The notes under the pieces are model-generated. The model worked only from the letters and a program-made list of their open reading frames with translations. It ran no database searches and was not told the DNA's origin. This document shows positions 32,615 to 41,890 of a stretch of DNA of 64,000 nucleotides, in pieces (the stretch's first letter is position 1; the number at the start of each line of letters is the position of its first letter). The stretch is from Haloechinothrix_A salitolerans (lineage in GTDB: Bacteria; Actinomycetota; Actinomycetes; Mycobacteriales; Pseudonocardiaceae), in assembly GCF_039544105.1 (NCBI RefSeq), contig NZ_BAABLA010000027.1. One strand, written 5' to 3'. Made by a program: the position numbers and the translations under genes.

Positions 32615-33940
32615 CTAGCTATACCGTCGCAGCACCGGCGCCACCGGCCGACCGCCCATCCAGGGCGTCGGGTCGGCGACGTCCAGTGCTTTGCGATACA
32701 CCGCGCAGGCGCGTCCGACGACGTCGATGGTGCGGTCGATGTCGTCCTCGGTCAACGCACTGCTGACCACAAAGGACGGCCCGAGCACCCCGCCGAGGAC
32801 GAGCTGCCGCAGGAACAGCGTGCGGTACTCCTGCGACGGCCGCAACCGCTCATCGAGCGTGGCGAACACCAGGTTGCTGGCCCTGCCGCGCACCATGACG
32901 TGGTCGGCGACGCCCATCGCGGCGGCCACCTCGCTCACCCCGGTGGCGAGCCGCTCCCCCAGCGTGTGTAGTCGCGCGGTGATGCCCTCGGCGCGGTAGG
33001 TGCGCAGCACGGCCATCGCGGCGGCGAGCGAGTGCGTCTCCGCGCCGTGCGTGGTCGAGAGTAGGAACGTCCGCTCGCGATCGGAGTGCAACCCGCCCTG
33101 CTCCATCAGCTCCCTGCGCCCGGCGAGCGCGGACACGGCGAAACCATTGCCCAGCGCTTTACCGAACGTCGACAGGTCCGGCGTGACGCCGTACAAGCCC
33201 TGCGCACCGGACTCCGACCAGCGGAAACAGGTGATCATCTCATCGAAGATGAGCACGCAGCCGTGACGATCCGCCAGCGCGCGCAAACCGGCGAGGTACC
33301 CATCCGGTGGCTCCGTCAGCGTCGCCGGTTCCAGGACCAAGCAGGCGACGCGGCCCTCGTGGCTGCGCAACAGCTCCTCGGTAGCGGCGAGGTCGCCGTA
33401 CGGGAACCGCACGGACAGTTCCGTGACCGGGTCGGGAATACCCGCGTTCATCGGCGTGGTGCCGATGAACCAGTCGTCGGTGGAGAAGAACGGTTGGTCC
33501 CCGCAGAACGCCACCAGGGGTCTGCCGGTCGCGGCGCGGGCGAGGCGCACCGCTGCCGTCGTGACGTCGGAGCCGTTCTTGGCGAACTTGACCATCTCCG
33601 CCGTCGGCACCGTGTCGAGGAACAGATCGGCGGCCTCGGCCTCGATGATGCTGGGCCGCACGAAACCGGCGCCCCGCTCCAGCTCGCGGCGCACGGCGGC
33701 GAGCACGGCGGGATGCGCATGACCCAAGCTGACTGATCGCATGCCAGCGCCGTACTCGATGTAGCGATTGCCATCGACGTCCCACACGTGCCCGCCGTGG
33801 CCGTGTGTGATGACGGGCGCGAGGCCCTCCGGGTACTGGTCCTCGCCCTTGGCGTAGGTGTGCGCGCCGCCGGGAATCAGTGTGTTCAGCCTGCGGTTCA
33901 GTTCGGTGGATAACGGCAGCACGCCGTTCACGGTGTTCAT
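32615..33940 (-). CDS. class III aminotransferase, glutamate-1-semialdehyde mutase-like
   Basis: A PLP-dependent enzyme of 441 residues. PLP lysine Lys261 sits in STFGKALGNGF; Asp233 in IFDEMIT contacts the pyridine nitrogen; the N-terminus IPGGAHTY and GYGAGM-like EYGAGM are HemL-like. Here, last gene of a leftward sugar operon, it more likely transfers an amino group to a sugar or a linked aglycone than makes tetrapyrroles. The ATG at 33940 overlaps the epimerase stop (ATGA); the longer reading upstream is not supported. Confidence 0.8.
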   Translation of the reverse strand: MNTVNGVLPLSTELNRRLNTLIPGGAHTYAKGEDQYPEGLAPVITHGHGGHVWDVDGNRYIEYGAGMRSVSLGHAHPAVLAAVRRELERGAGFVRPSIIEAEAADLFLDTVPTAEMVKFAKNGSDVTTAAVRLARAATGRPLVAFCGDQPFFSTDDWFIGTTPMNAGIPDPVTELSVRFPYGDLAATEELLRSHEGRVACLVLEPATLTEPPDGYLAGLRALADRHGCVLIFDEMITCFRWSESGAQGLYGVTPDLSTFGKALGNGFAVSALAGRRELMEQGGLHSDRERTFLLSTTHGAETHSLAAAMAVLRTYRAEGITARLHTLGERLATGVSEVAAAMGVADHVMVRGRASNLVFATLDERLRPSQEYRTLFLRQLVLGGVLGPSFVVSSALTEDDIDRTIDVVGRACAVYRKALDVADPTPWMGGRPVAPVLRRYS

Positions 33941-34488
33941 CCGCGCCGTCCAATCACCTCCGACAGCGGCCGCGCATGTCGATCCCGCTCCGACATCGCC
34001 GTGACCGGCAGCGGCCACGGGATGCCCAGTGTCGGATCGTCGTGCGCGATGGCGATGTCGGCGGCGGGATCATGCGTTTGGTCGATGCGGTAGGCGACGT
34101 CCGCGGGCTCGGTGAGTGCCTGGAAACCATGCGCGCAGCCCGCCGGGATGTAGATCGTCACCTGCGACTCGTCGGTGAGCTCGAATGTCTCCACGGCCCG
34201 GTACGTGGGCGAGTCCGGCCGCAAGTCGACGACGACGTCGAACACCGCGCCGTACGAGCAGCGCACCAGCTTCGCCTCGCCCTGATCGCGGCGTAGATGC
34301 AGACCACGCACCACTCCCTTGTGCGAGCGCGACGCGCTGTCCTGCACGAACGCCGCCGGGTCGATACCAACCGACCGGACGACATCGGCATCGAAAGTGC
34401 GGCTGAACGTGCCGCGTTCATCCTGGTGCGGCCGCGGTTCGAACCGGTACGCCCCGGCGATGGCCGGAATCGGGATCGCTTTCATCAT
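33937..34488 (-). CDS. dTDP-4-dehydrorhamnose 3,5-epimerase-like (RmlC family)
   Basis: A 183-residue cupin epimerase acting on 4-keto-6-deoxy sugar nucleotides. RmlC landmarks: DERGTFSRTF, SRSHKGVVRGLH with the catalytic-type His, KLVRC, and PAGCAHGFQAL. The C-terminal DPTLGIPWPL is also typical. The start ATG at 34488 overlaps the pyruvyltransferase stop; a second ATG follows directly. Substrate could be a dTDP or CDP sugar, the latter suggested by the RfbF-like gene in the same operon. Confidence 0.85.
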   Translation of the reverse strand: MMKAIPIPAIAGAYRFEPRPHQDERGTFSRTFDADVVRSVGIDPAAFVQDSASRSHKGVVRGLHLRRDQGEAKLVRCSYGAVFDVVVDLRPDSPTYRAVETFELTDESQVTIYIPAGCAHGFQALTEPADVAYRIDQTHDPAADIAIAHDDPTLGIPWPLPVTAMSERDRHARPLSEVIGRRG

Positions 34489-35744
34489 TCCCCCTCGGTG
34501 TGACGGTGCTCGGTGTGACGGTGCTCGGTGAACAGGAGAGCGGACAGCTCCGCGAGCTGCCGCTCCACACCTACACGCGAGGCCGCGCTGCGAGCGGCCA
34601 TGCCCTCCCGCAGCTCGGGCGCGCGACGCTCCAGGTCGGTGAACTGCGCGATGAGCCGGTCCAGGTCGGGTTCCCACGCCGGGTGGCAGAACTCGGCGAG
34701 CCCGGACTCGGCCATGGTGACCTCGGTCTTGGCGGAGTAGCCAACCGCGACGATGGGTTTGGCGAGCATCAGCGCGCAGACGATGTTGTGATAGCGCGTG
34801 GCGACGACCGTCTGGACGGCCGCGAGCTGCCGCAGCACATCATGCAGATTGGTCAGTGGTTCCGCGATCAACCGCGACGGGTCGAGATCGGGATGGCGTG
34901 CACGGGCGGCGGCCAGGATCTCGTCGACGACGTCGGTGTCTGCCTTGTCGCCGGATAGCAGCCGCACCGGCCTGCCCGCGGCGAGCAGCCAGAGCACGAA
35001 TCCGGTCATGGTGGCGACGTAAGCGCGGTGAATCTCGTCAGCGCGATCTCGGTCGTCGTTGCCGCCGTGGTAGGCCATCACGCCGACACCTACGGCCCCG
35101 TCCCTCGGCTCGGGCAGTTCGGGCACAGGCAGCGCGAACGCCAAGTCTGGGTAAACGCGGTCGCCGCTGACGTCGAGTCCCATCTGGCGCAGCGCGTCGC
35201 GGGAGTGCTCGTCCCGGTAGGAGCGGTAGTCGGCGAGCCGTGCACCTCGGATGACCAGCCAGCGGGTCAGCGGTTTGCTGATGACGTTCGCGCCGACGCT
35301 GACGAGCGCGACCTTGGTGCCGGTGAGCTTGCTCGCCAGGCACAGTGACAGCAGCGAGTACGGCATCGCCCACGGTCGCAGGGGCAGCGCCGCCTCGAGT
35401 ACCCCCATGCCGGGAACGATCACGACGTCCTTGTCGCGTACCCAAACCAGCGTCCGCAACGGATCGAGCAGCTTCCCGATGATCTTGAGCAGCGTGGCCC
35501 GCGCTCCGGTGGCGTTGCCCGCGTGCGCCTCGTACCACTGCAACGGGCGGGCGGGAGCGTCGTAGCGACGAGCGAGCCGGTCGGGGCCCATGCAGAAGAA
35601 CCCGATCCGCGTGTCGGGATGGCGCTTGGCTAGGTAGTTGGTTACCGCTTCCAGCGACCCGTCGTTACCGAGGTTGCCAGAGCCAAGGATGCCGAAGAAC
35701 CCGACATGATGAGTGCCGCTATCTCGCCAGCGCCGCCTGGTCAT
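34485..35744 (-). CDS. polysaccharide pyruvyl transferase family protein
   Basis: A 419-residue enzyme of the CsaB/WcaK family, which puts ketal-pyruvate on sugars from phosphoenolpyruvate. It shows GFFGILGSGNLGNDG at the N-terminus, VPGMGVLEAA, YRSYRDEHSRDAL, and TRYHNIVCALMLAKP in the C-terminal half with the conserved His. Pyruvylation would add negative charge to the surface polymer. The last residues HRHTEHRHTEGE come from a 15-base tandem repeat at the gene end. The ATG at 35744 overlaps the GT2 stop (ATGA). Confidence 0.8.
   Translation of the reverse strand: MTRRRWRDSGTHHVGFFGILGSGNLGNDGSLEAVTNYLAKRHPDTRIGFFCMGPDRLARRYDAPARPLQWYEAHAGNATGARATLLKIIGKLLDPLRTLVWVRDKDVVIVPGMGVLEAALPLRPWAMPYSLLSLCLASKLTGTKVALVSVGANVISKPLTRWLVIRGARLADYRSYRDEHSRDALRQMGLDVSGDRVYPDLAFALPVPELPEPRDGAVGVGVMAYHGGNDDRDRADEIHRAYVATMTGFVLWLLAAGRPVRLLSGDKADTDVVDEILAAARARHPDLDPSRLIAEPLTNLHDVLRQLAAVQTVVATRYHNIVCALMLAKPIVAVGYSAKTEVTMAESGLAEFCHPAWEPDLDRLIAQFTDLERRAPELREGMAARSAASRVGVERQLAELSALLFTEHRHTEHRHTEGE
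34492..34530. repeat. 15-base tandem repeat at a gene end
   Basis: The unit CTCGGTGTGACGGTG occurs twice in direct tandem and begins a third time just before the stop of the pyruvyltransferase, encoding HRHTE units. A slippage-prone C-terminal tail. Confidence 0.7.
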
Positions 35745-36691
35745 CTTCGTTTTCTCTCGCGCAGCGTCGAGGACTCCGAGGACCCCGAGGTGTCGACCTG
35801 GCCCGCCCCGAACGACGGCAGCACGCGGGCGAACGCCAACCGACGCGCCGGGATACGCATCCCCCGCCCGGCGAACCAGCCGAGGATGGCGCGGTAACAC
35901 GCCGCGCGGTCCCGAGGGGACAATGGCGACCGGCGGATCACACTGAGGTAGCCGCCAACGTACTCGGCGAGCAACCGCGCGGTGCTGTGGTTCGCGCGAC
36001 GCGGGTCAAGGTTGCTGCAGACCGCCGAGATGCTGGGCAGCCGGTCACCGCGACCCGGATGGTCGCGGCGGAAGTACAGCACCTCCGGTACCTGCAGGAA
36101 CCGCCCGTATAGCGACAGCCCGGCGACGAACACCCTGCCGCCGTTGTGATAGCTGTCCATCCTCGGCGCGCGGCGCATCACATCGAGGCGCACCACGCCG
36201 TAGAAGTCGTCGCCGCCGTCGGTGACGAGCAGGCTCTTGAACCGTTCCGGCGCGGACGGCGAGTCAGTGGCGATGGTGTAGTCGTACTTCTCCGCCAGGG
36301 TGCCGTCGGCGTCCACGACAGCCATGTGGGAGTGGCACAGCACCGCGTCGGGCTCCGTGTCGAGCGCGGCGACGCAGCGCTCCAGCAGCGTGTCCCCGAA
36401 CCGGTCGTCGTGCGCCGCCCATTTGAACAACTCGCCGCGCGCCTGCCCGACCAGGAAGTTGTGGTTGGGAACCGCGCCGATGTTGCGGGGCTGGCGGATG
36501 TAGCGCACGCGCGGGTCGGCGTCGGCGTAGGCGCGGCAGATCCGTTCGGTGGCGTCGGTGGACGCGTTATCCGAGATGATCAGCTCGAAGTCGGTGTAGG
36601 TCTGGCCGAGCAGATCGTCCAGCGCTTCGGTCAGGTAGTTCTCCCCGTTGTAGACGGGAAGTCCGATGCTTAGCCGTGGCGTGGTGGTCAT
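35741..36691 (-). CDS. glycosyltransferase family 2
   Basis: A GT-A glycosyltransferase of 316 residues with the N-terminal LSIGLPVYNGENYLTEALDDLL, the acidic motif SDNASTDAT, and FKWAAHDDRF in the acceptor region. It has no membrane segment, so it acts at the cytosolic face on the lipid-linked unit. GAGGAG stands eight bases before the ATG at 36691; longer readings upstream are artefacts. It sits between flippase and pyruvyltransferase genes. Confidence 0.85.
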   Translation of the reverse strand: MTTTPRLSIGLPVYNGENYLTEALDDLLGQTYTDFELIISDNASTDATERICRAYADADPRVRYIRQPRNIGAVPNHNFLVGQARGELFKWAAHDDRFGDTLLERCVAALDTEPDAVLCHSHMAVVDADGTLAEKYDYTIATDSPSAPERFKSLLVTDGGDDFYGVVRLDVMRRAPRMDSYHNGGRVFVAGLSLYGRFLQVPEVLYFRRDHPGRGDRLPSISAVCSNLDPRRANHSTARLLAEYVGGYLSVIRRSPLSPRDRAACYRAILGWFAGRGMRIPARRLAFARVLPSFGAGQVDTSGSSESSTLRERKRR

Positions 36692-36696
36692 GTCGC

Positions 36697-38004
36697 TCAC
36701 TCCTCGTTGCCGGTGGTCAACACCACCGGAGCACTTCCGGGTGTCGTGATCTGCCGGGCGTGATCGCGCAACCCGGCGTGCAGTTGGGTCCACCAGACCA
36801 GCGCCGCACACCAGGCCGCGATGGCGGCGCCCCACGCGGACCCGCTCGCGCCCGCGATGGCCGCGCCCAGGAGTCCGCCGGTGACGAGCCCCGCGGCGGC
36901 GAACAGTTGACAGCGCAGACTGCGCGGGGCCGCCCCAAGTGCTCGTAGTCCCGCCGTGGCGCCGTTGGACAGCCCGACGCCGGCGACGGCGAGGGTGGCG
37001 GGAATCAACAGCGCCGACGCGGCGGGCCAGACCTCGCCGAGCAGTCCGACCCCGAGCGCGTTCGGCAGCAGCACCAACAGTCCAAGCCCCCACAGCAGCG
37101 CGCCACCGACCTGCAGTCCGCCGAGTCCGAGACAGAACAGCCGTAGTCGCCGCGGGTGGGTGCGTAGCACGCGAGACGCCTCGGGGACCGCGACCAGCGC
37201 GAGCCCCATGGTCACCGCGATGAACGGACCGAGCATCAGATCAGCGCCACGCACCGCGCCGACGTCAGCCAACCCGGCGATGGCACCTAGGCCATACATC
37301 CTGATCTGGGCGGCGCCGCTGATGCTGACGTTCTCCACCAGGTAGCGCGGGCCGAGGTCACGCTGCTGCCGCAACCACGGTCCGACGCCGCGCGCGTGTG
37401 GCGCGAGCCCCGTCTGCACCCAACCAAACCCGGCGGCGACGGCGGCGGCCCCGCCCCAGGCGAGCAGGAACGCGAACACGCTGCCACTGCCAGCCGCGAG
37501 CATCAACGCTGGGACGAGCGCGGCTGCCCACACCATGTCATTGGTGAACGCGCGGCGGCCCTCCCCCGCCGCGAAGAACGCGAACCGCCAGCTGTCCTGC
37601 CACAGCAGCGCGGGCAGGATCAGCCCGAGCGCGACGAACGCCGCGCCGAGCGTGCCGCCGATGGCGGTACCCGCCGCGATACTGACTACGCCCGCTGCCG
37701 CGCCGACGCCGAGCGCGGTGCCGCAGGAGCGCGGGACGGCCTCCCGCCACTCGCCGTGCGGCACGCCGCTGAAGCGCACCGTGAGCGGGTCGGTGGCAAG
37801 CCCGCGAGAGATATTGAGGACGACGCCGTAGGTGACCCAGGCGAGGGTGAAGATGCCGAATTCGACCGCACCAAGCGTGCGGGCGACGACGACGCTCACC
37901 GCGAAGTTGGTCATGCTCGACACGGCTTGGTCGGCGAGACCCCAGCTCAACCGCCCCGCCATGGCTCGGACGGTTCGGGAGCGGATCGCGGCGCGCACGG
38001 GCAT
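36697..38004 (-). CDS. Wzx-type flippase (MOP superfamily)
   Basis: An integral membrane protein of 435 residues with about twelve hydrophobic segments and few charges between them, starting RLSWGLADQAVSSMTNFAVSV, a typical Wzx/oligosaccharide-flippase N-terminus. It would move the undecaprenyl-linked repeat unit across the membrane. AAGGAG lies very close to the ATG at 38004 (two bases), so the GTG two codons further on is a possible real start. The upstream stop overlaps the start. Confidence 0.8.
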   Translation of the reverse strand: MPVRAAIRSRTVRAMAGRLSWGLADQAVSSMTNFAVSVVVARTLGAVEFGIFTLAWVTYGVVLNISRGLATDPLTVRFSGVPHGEWREAVPRSCGTALGVGAAAGVVSIAAGTAIGGTLGAAFVALGLILPALLWQDSWRFAFFAAGEGRRAFTNDMVWAAALVPALMLAAGSGSVFAFLLAWGGAAAVAAGFGWVQTGLAPHARGVGPWLRQQRDLGPRYLVENVSISGAAQIRMYGLGAIAGLADVGAVRGADLMLGPFIAVTMGLALVAVPEASRVLRTHPRRLRLFCLGLGGLQVGGALLWGLGLLVLLPNALGVGLLGEVWPAASALLIPATLAVAGVGLSNGATAGLRALGAAPRSLRCQLFAAAGLVTGGLLGAAIAGASGSAWGAAIAAWCAALVWWTQLHAGLRDHARQITTPGSAPVVLTTGNEE

Positions 38005-39299
38005 CACTCCTTGACCAGCTCCGCGGCGAGCAGCGCGTCCGCGGCGGCGGCGATGGCGTCGAACGGCAGCTTGGCGCGTTCGGCGATGTCGAGCAGCGAG
38101 TGGTCGCCGTCGGAGTAGTTGAGCACCCAGAGCATCGCGAGCTGCGCCTGCTTGGCGTCGCTACGACCGCCAAGCGCCTCGTAGAGCCCGCGTTTGCCGA
38201 GTTGCGGCTCGCCGTGCGGGTTCAGGTTGACGTAGCGGCGGTCACGGTCGAGCACCGCGAGCAGCTCACGGCAGACCGCGAGAGTGTCGGCCATGGCGTC
38301 CGGCGTGACGAAGTCGGGGTTGTCGGCCGAGGTGTGGTACTCGGAGTACGCGGCGTATGGCGTCCTGGTGAGGCAGCCTACGCCGAGGTTGAAGCCCGGC
38401 GAGCAGTACTGCCGTTCGTCATAGCCATAGGGCGAGAAGTCGACAACGCGATGTGGACGCTCCGATGTGGACAGCACGTGCGCCGCGGCCCTGTCGATGC
38501 CCGCGTCGCCGCGCCTGCTGCGTTTGTAGGTGAGCTGACCCCGGTCGCCCGCGCAGGCGAGCACGAGGCCGTGGGCGACGCGGTCGATCCGGTGCTGGTT
38601 GCGCGCGAGCCAGGTGATCGAGCCAATGGTGCCGGGCGCGAACAGGAACCGGTAGGTGTAGTGGGGTGTCTGTCGCGCCAAGTGTCGGGCGAGCTGGCTG
38701 GCGACGGCGATCCCCGCGAGGTTGTCGTTGGCGAGCGACGGGTGGCAGACGTGGCAGGAGATCAGCACCTCATCGCTGACCTGGCCGGGCACGACGTGCT
38801 CGGCGTAGGTGAGGTGGCCGTCGGCGAGGTCAGCGTCGATGACGACGTCGTATACGGCGTCATCGCCGTCCCGCTCCAGCGCGTCGAGAGTGCGCTGGGT
38901 GAGGCAGAAGCCCCAGTCGCGCTGGTAGTAGCTGGTTCGATAGGGAATCCAGTCGGGATGATCGGGCAGCGTGTGCAGGTGCGGCCGCAACTCGGCGAGG
39001 GACATCCGTCGCGACACCGGCTCGCTGTAGCCGACGACGTGCAGGTTCGACACGGCGAAGTCGACCACGCGCCTGCCTGCGGCGTCGACGATATAGGCAT
39101 CCCGGATGGTCCACTCCGGCGGCACGGTCCAGTCGAAGACCTCGGTGCCAGACGGAACCTCGGTGACGTCGAGCGGGAGATCCTCGCCGATGATCCGTAG
39201 CGTCTCGCGGACACCGTCGCCGGTGATGCTGCGACACAGTGGGTACAGCCGCCGCACCAGTGTGTGCATCTCGGCGCCAACGGCGGATGCCGTGCTCAT
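38004..39299 (-). CDS. DUF4910 aminopeptidase-like protein
   Basis: A 431-residue protein with a peptidase-M28-like core and C-terminal winged helix. Putative zinc ligands are in SCHVCHPSLANDNLAG and SEYHTSADNPDF; a cysteine-tyrosine region YGYDERQYCSPG precedes the latter. The wHTH is DGDHSLLDIAERAKLPFDAI. Genes of this kind recur in polysaccharide loci, where they may cut an amide in a sugar precursor; function is unproven. The start overlaps the previous stop (TGATG). Confidence 0.75.
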   Translation of the reverse strand: MSTASAVGAEMHTLVRRLYPLCRSITGDGVRETLRIIGEDLPLDVTEVPSGTEVFDWTVPPEWTIRDAYIVDAAGRRVVDFAVSNLHVVGYSEPVSRRMSLAELRPHLHTLPDHPDWIPYRTSYYQRDWGFCLTQRTLDALERDGDDAVYDVVIDADLADGHLTYAEHVVPGQVSDEVLISCHVCHPSLANDNLAGIAVASQLARHLARQTPHYTYRFLFAPGTIGSITWLARNQHRIDRVAHGLVLACAGDRGQLTYKRSRRGDAGIDRAAAHVLSTSERPHRVVDFSPYGYDERQYCSPGFNLGVGCLTRTPYAAYSEYHTSADNPDFVTPDAMADTLAVCRELLAVLDRDRRYVNLNPHGEPQLGKRGLYEALGGRSDAKQAQLAMLWVLNYSDGDHSLLDIAERAKLPFDAIAAAADALLAAELVKE

Positions 39300-40330
39300 C
39301 ACGCCACCGCCTTCGTCGGTCGCAGCATGGCGTCGATGTCGCCCACGTCGGTGCGGTCGGACAACCACGCCAGCCGGGTGAAGCGGCGTTCGAAGTCCGC
39401 CGTGGTCAGTCCGAAGCGGCGGTAGGCGTCGGCGAGTTCGACCGCGCCGTCCGCGACGGTCCAGCGGGCGGCGAAGCCGGTGGCGGCGCGCATCCGGGAG
39501 AAGTCGACGCGGTAGGAGCGCGGGTCCGAGCCGTTCTCGCCGGTGATGCGCAGCTCGGCGTCCGGCACGGCGGCGACGACCTCGTTCGCGATCTCGGCCA
39601 CGGTGAGGTTGTTGGTTTCGGTGCCGACGTTGAACGCCGTGTCGTGCACGTACTCGCGCGGCGCGACCAGCGCGGCGGCGAACGCGGCCGCGATGTCAGC
39701 GGCGTGGACCAGCGGCCGCCACGGGGTGCCATCCGACAGCACCAGCACTACGCCGGACAGCAGCGCGTGGGCGACGAGGTTGTTCAGCACGATGTCCGTG
39801 CGCAGCCGGGGTGAGAACCCGAACGCGGTCGCGTTACGCAGATACACCGGGGAGAAGTCGACGTCAGCGAGCGCGTGCAGATCGTCTTCGACCCGCACCT
39901 TCGACTCGGCGTACGGGGTAACGGGCCGCAGCGGCGCGTCCTCGTTGAGCAGGTCGTCACCACCGGACGCGCCGTACACAGAGCACGTCGACGCGTACAG
40001 GAACCGCCGCACCCCCGCATCACGTGCGAGCCGAGCGAGGCGGACGCTGGCGCGGTGGTTGATGTCGAACGTCAGCTCGGGCGCGAGCGACCCGAGCGGA
40101 TCGTTGGACAGCGCGGCGAGGTGAATCACGGCGTCGAACCCTGACAGGTGGGAGAGCGTGATCTCGCGCAGGTCGACCGGAATGCCGGGTGGGTCCTCCG
40201 GCTCGGCGCCGAGCACGCAGGAGGCGAACAGACCCGAGTCGAGCCCGGTGACCTGGTGGCCCGCTTCGGCGAGAATCGGCGCCATGACGGTGCCGAGATA
40301 GCCCTGATGTCCGGTCAGCAGCACACGCAT
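39299..40330 (-). CDS. NAD-dependent epimerase/dehydratase (extended SDR)
   Basis: A 343-residue SDR with TGHQGYLGTVM at the nucleotide site, HLAALSND, STCSVYG (catalytic Ser/Thr) and TPYAESKVRVE giving Tyr-x3-Lys. In the middle of a deoxysugar operon it probably reduces or epimerises a 4-keto sugar nucleotide. It is one of three SDRs in the polysaccharide locus. It starts at ATG 40330, four bases after the PIG-L gene's stop. Confidence 0.85.
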   Translation of the reverse strand: MRVLLTGHQGYLGTVMAPILAEAGHQVTGLDSGLFASCVLGAEPEDPPGIPVDLREITLSHLSGFDAVIHLAALSNDPLGSLAPELTFDINHRASVRLARLARDAGVRRFLYASTCSVYGASGGDDLLNEDAPLRPVTPYAESKVRVEDDLHALADVDFSPVYLRNATAFGFSPRLRTDIVLNNLVAHALLSGVVLVLSDGTPWRPLVHAADIAAAFAAALVAPREYVHDTAFNVGTETNNLTVAEIANEVVAAVPDAELRITGENGSDPRSYRVDFSRMRAATGFAARWTVADGAVELADAYRRFGLTTADFERRFTRLAWLSDRTDVGDIDAMLRPTKAVA

Positions 40331-40334
40331 CAGA

Positions 40335-40994
40335 TCAGCCCTCCAGGTCCAGGGTCACGGTGGTGGTGTGGAACGCCTCTGCGTAGCGGGTCTGGCATTC
40401 GATGCCACGAATCCGCGCCAGCCCGAGGAACGCCTCATCGTCGAACCACGGGCGGTGCCGCTGCGACGCGTAGTGCTCATGCAGGACGTCGACTTTCCGC
40501 CGCGCCACGTCGTCAGCCAGCGGGTGGTAGACAGCAGGCCTGCCGAGGTCGCCGTCGGACTTGACGATCTCGTAACCAAGCACCAGGTGGTCGCGGAACA
40601 CCTGCGGTACCAGTTCGGCGAGCAGCCGGTGGTCTTGGTGGGCGTCACCCGGGTTCGGCGCGAAGACGACATCGGCGTTCAGACCGGTGTCGGCGCGCTC
40701 CCGCAGTTCTCGCACCGCCGACTTGGCCTCATCCCAGTGCGCGGGGGTACGACCATCCGGCAGTTTGAGCACGGTCAGGTCGATCTCTGCGCCAGGGCAC
40801 AGCGCGGTGAGCGCGGCGCGTTCCTCTGTCTCGCGCTCGGTACCGCCGCCGGTGAGCACCAGTGCCGTGACCCGCACACCTGGGTGCGCACGGCAGGCCG
40901 CGTAGAGACTGCCGCCCGCGCCGATGGCGATGTCGTCGCAATGGGCACCCACCGCGACGATGCGCTCGACCTGTCCAGCGCGCAGGCGGATCAT
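40335..40994 (-). CDS. PIG-L family N-deacetylase
   Basis: A zinc-dependent deacetylase of the LmbE/PIG-L family, 219 residues. The metal motif is AHCDD (His18, Asp20, Asp21) with HQDH at 119-122 as the third site; the usual HPDD is here HCDD. Members remove acetyl from GlcNAc-type sugars or related amides. In this operon it could act on an N-acetyl-sugar or its lipid-linked form. ATGA overlap with the nucleotidyltransferase gene. Confidence 0.8.
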   Translation of the reverse strand: MIRLRAGQVERIVAVGAHCDDIAIGAGGSLYAACRAHPGVRVTALVLTGGGTERETEERAALTALCPGAEIDLTVLKLPDGRTPAHWDEAKSAVRELRERADTGLNADVVFAPNPGDAHQDHRLLAELVPQVFRDHLVLGYEIVKSDGDLGRPAVYHPLADDVARRKVDVLHEHYASQRHRPWFDDEAFLGLARIRGIECQTRYAEAFHTTTVTLDLEG

Positions 40995-41890
40995 ACGTGC
41001 CGCGCCAGGGCCTGGGCGGCGACCGCGCCGTGCGTGGCGCCATATACCGCCGCACCGTTGGATGCCGCGCTCTCGGACGTCACGTCATGGGTCGCCGCGC
41101 CATTCGACCGCGCCACGTCCTGCTCCCAGAGTGCCCACGGCCGGTCGCCGCGCGAGTATGCCTCGTCGAGGGCGACCCGCTCCTTCACGGTGTCGGTTGG
41201 CCGCCAGTAACCCCGATGCGGATACGCCAACAGCCTGCCGCGCTTAGCCAACTCAACGCAGGCGTCGCCCACGAGGTCGCCGTTCTCCGGGAGATGGTCG
41301 AACACCTCCTGGCGTAGTACGAAGTAGCCGCCGTTGACCCACAGCGGCATCTCGCTGACCGGCGCGATCGAGGCGACCATGCCGTCGTCACCGACGTCGA
41401 TGCAGTGGAACGTGCCCGGCGGCGGCACCACCATCATCGACGCGCCCGCGTCGGAGTCCGCGAACCGGTTGACGATCTCCGGCAGCGGTGCGTCGGTGAG
41501 CACGTCGGCGTAGTTCGCGAGGAACATCTCGTCGCCGTCCAGATACTCGCGCACGCGCCGCAGCCGCTCCCCGATCGGTGACTCGATGCCGGTCTGCACG
41601 AACGTGACCGTCCAGTCCGAGATGTCGGTGGAGAGCAACTCAACGCCCCCGTCGCGGAGCACGAAGTCGTTCGAGGTCGTCTCCTGATAGTTCAGGAAGA
41701 AGTCCTTGATGTGATGCGCGCCGTAGCCGAGGCACAGGATGAAGTCGGTGTGGCCGAAGTGAGCGTAGTAGCGCATCACATGCCAGATCAGCGGCCGCGG
41801 CCCAACCAGCTGCATCGGCTTGGGGACGTCACCCGGCGTTCCGGTGCGCATCCGCGTGCCGTACCCACCGCAGAACAAGACGACTTTCAT
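40991..41890 (-). CDS. glucose-1-phosphate cytidylyltransferase-like nucleotidyltransferase
   Basis: A 299-residue NDP-sugar synthase. The N-terminus MKVVLFCGGYGTRMR with DVPKPMQLVG is the nucleotide-binding signature, and IWHVMRYYAHFGHTDFILCLGYG plus HIKDFF follow RfbF closely. RfbF makes CDP-glucose, the entry to CDP-dideoxy and branched sugars. No CDP-glucose 4,6-dehydratase is recognisable in the window. The Ala/Ser-rich last 40 residues are not part of the fold. Base specificity is inferred; heptose 1-phosphate is another conceivable substrate. Confidence 0.75.
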   Translation of the reverse strand: MKVVLFCGGYGTRMRTGTPGDVPKPMQLVGPRPLIWHVMRYYAHFGHTDFILCLGYGAHHIKDFFLNYQETTSNDFVLRDGGVELLSTDISDWTVTFVQTGIESPIGERLRRVREYLDGDEMFLANYADVLTDAPLPEIVNRFADSDAGASMMVVPPPGTFHCIDVGDDGMVASIAPVSEMPLWVNGGYFVLRQEVFDHLPENGDLVGDACVELAKRGRLLAYPHRGYWRPTDTVKERVALDEAYSRGDRPWALWEQDVARSNGAATHDVTSESAASNGAAVYGATHGAVAAQALARHV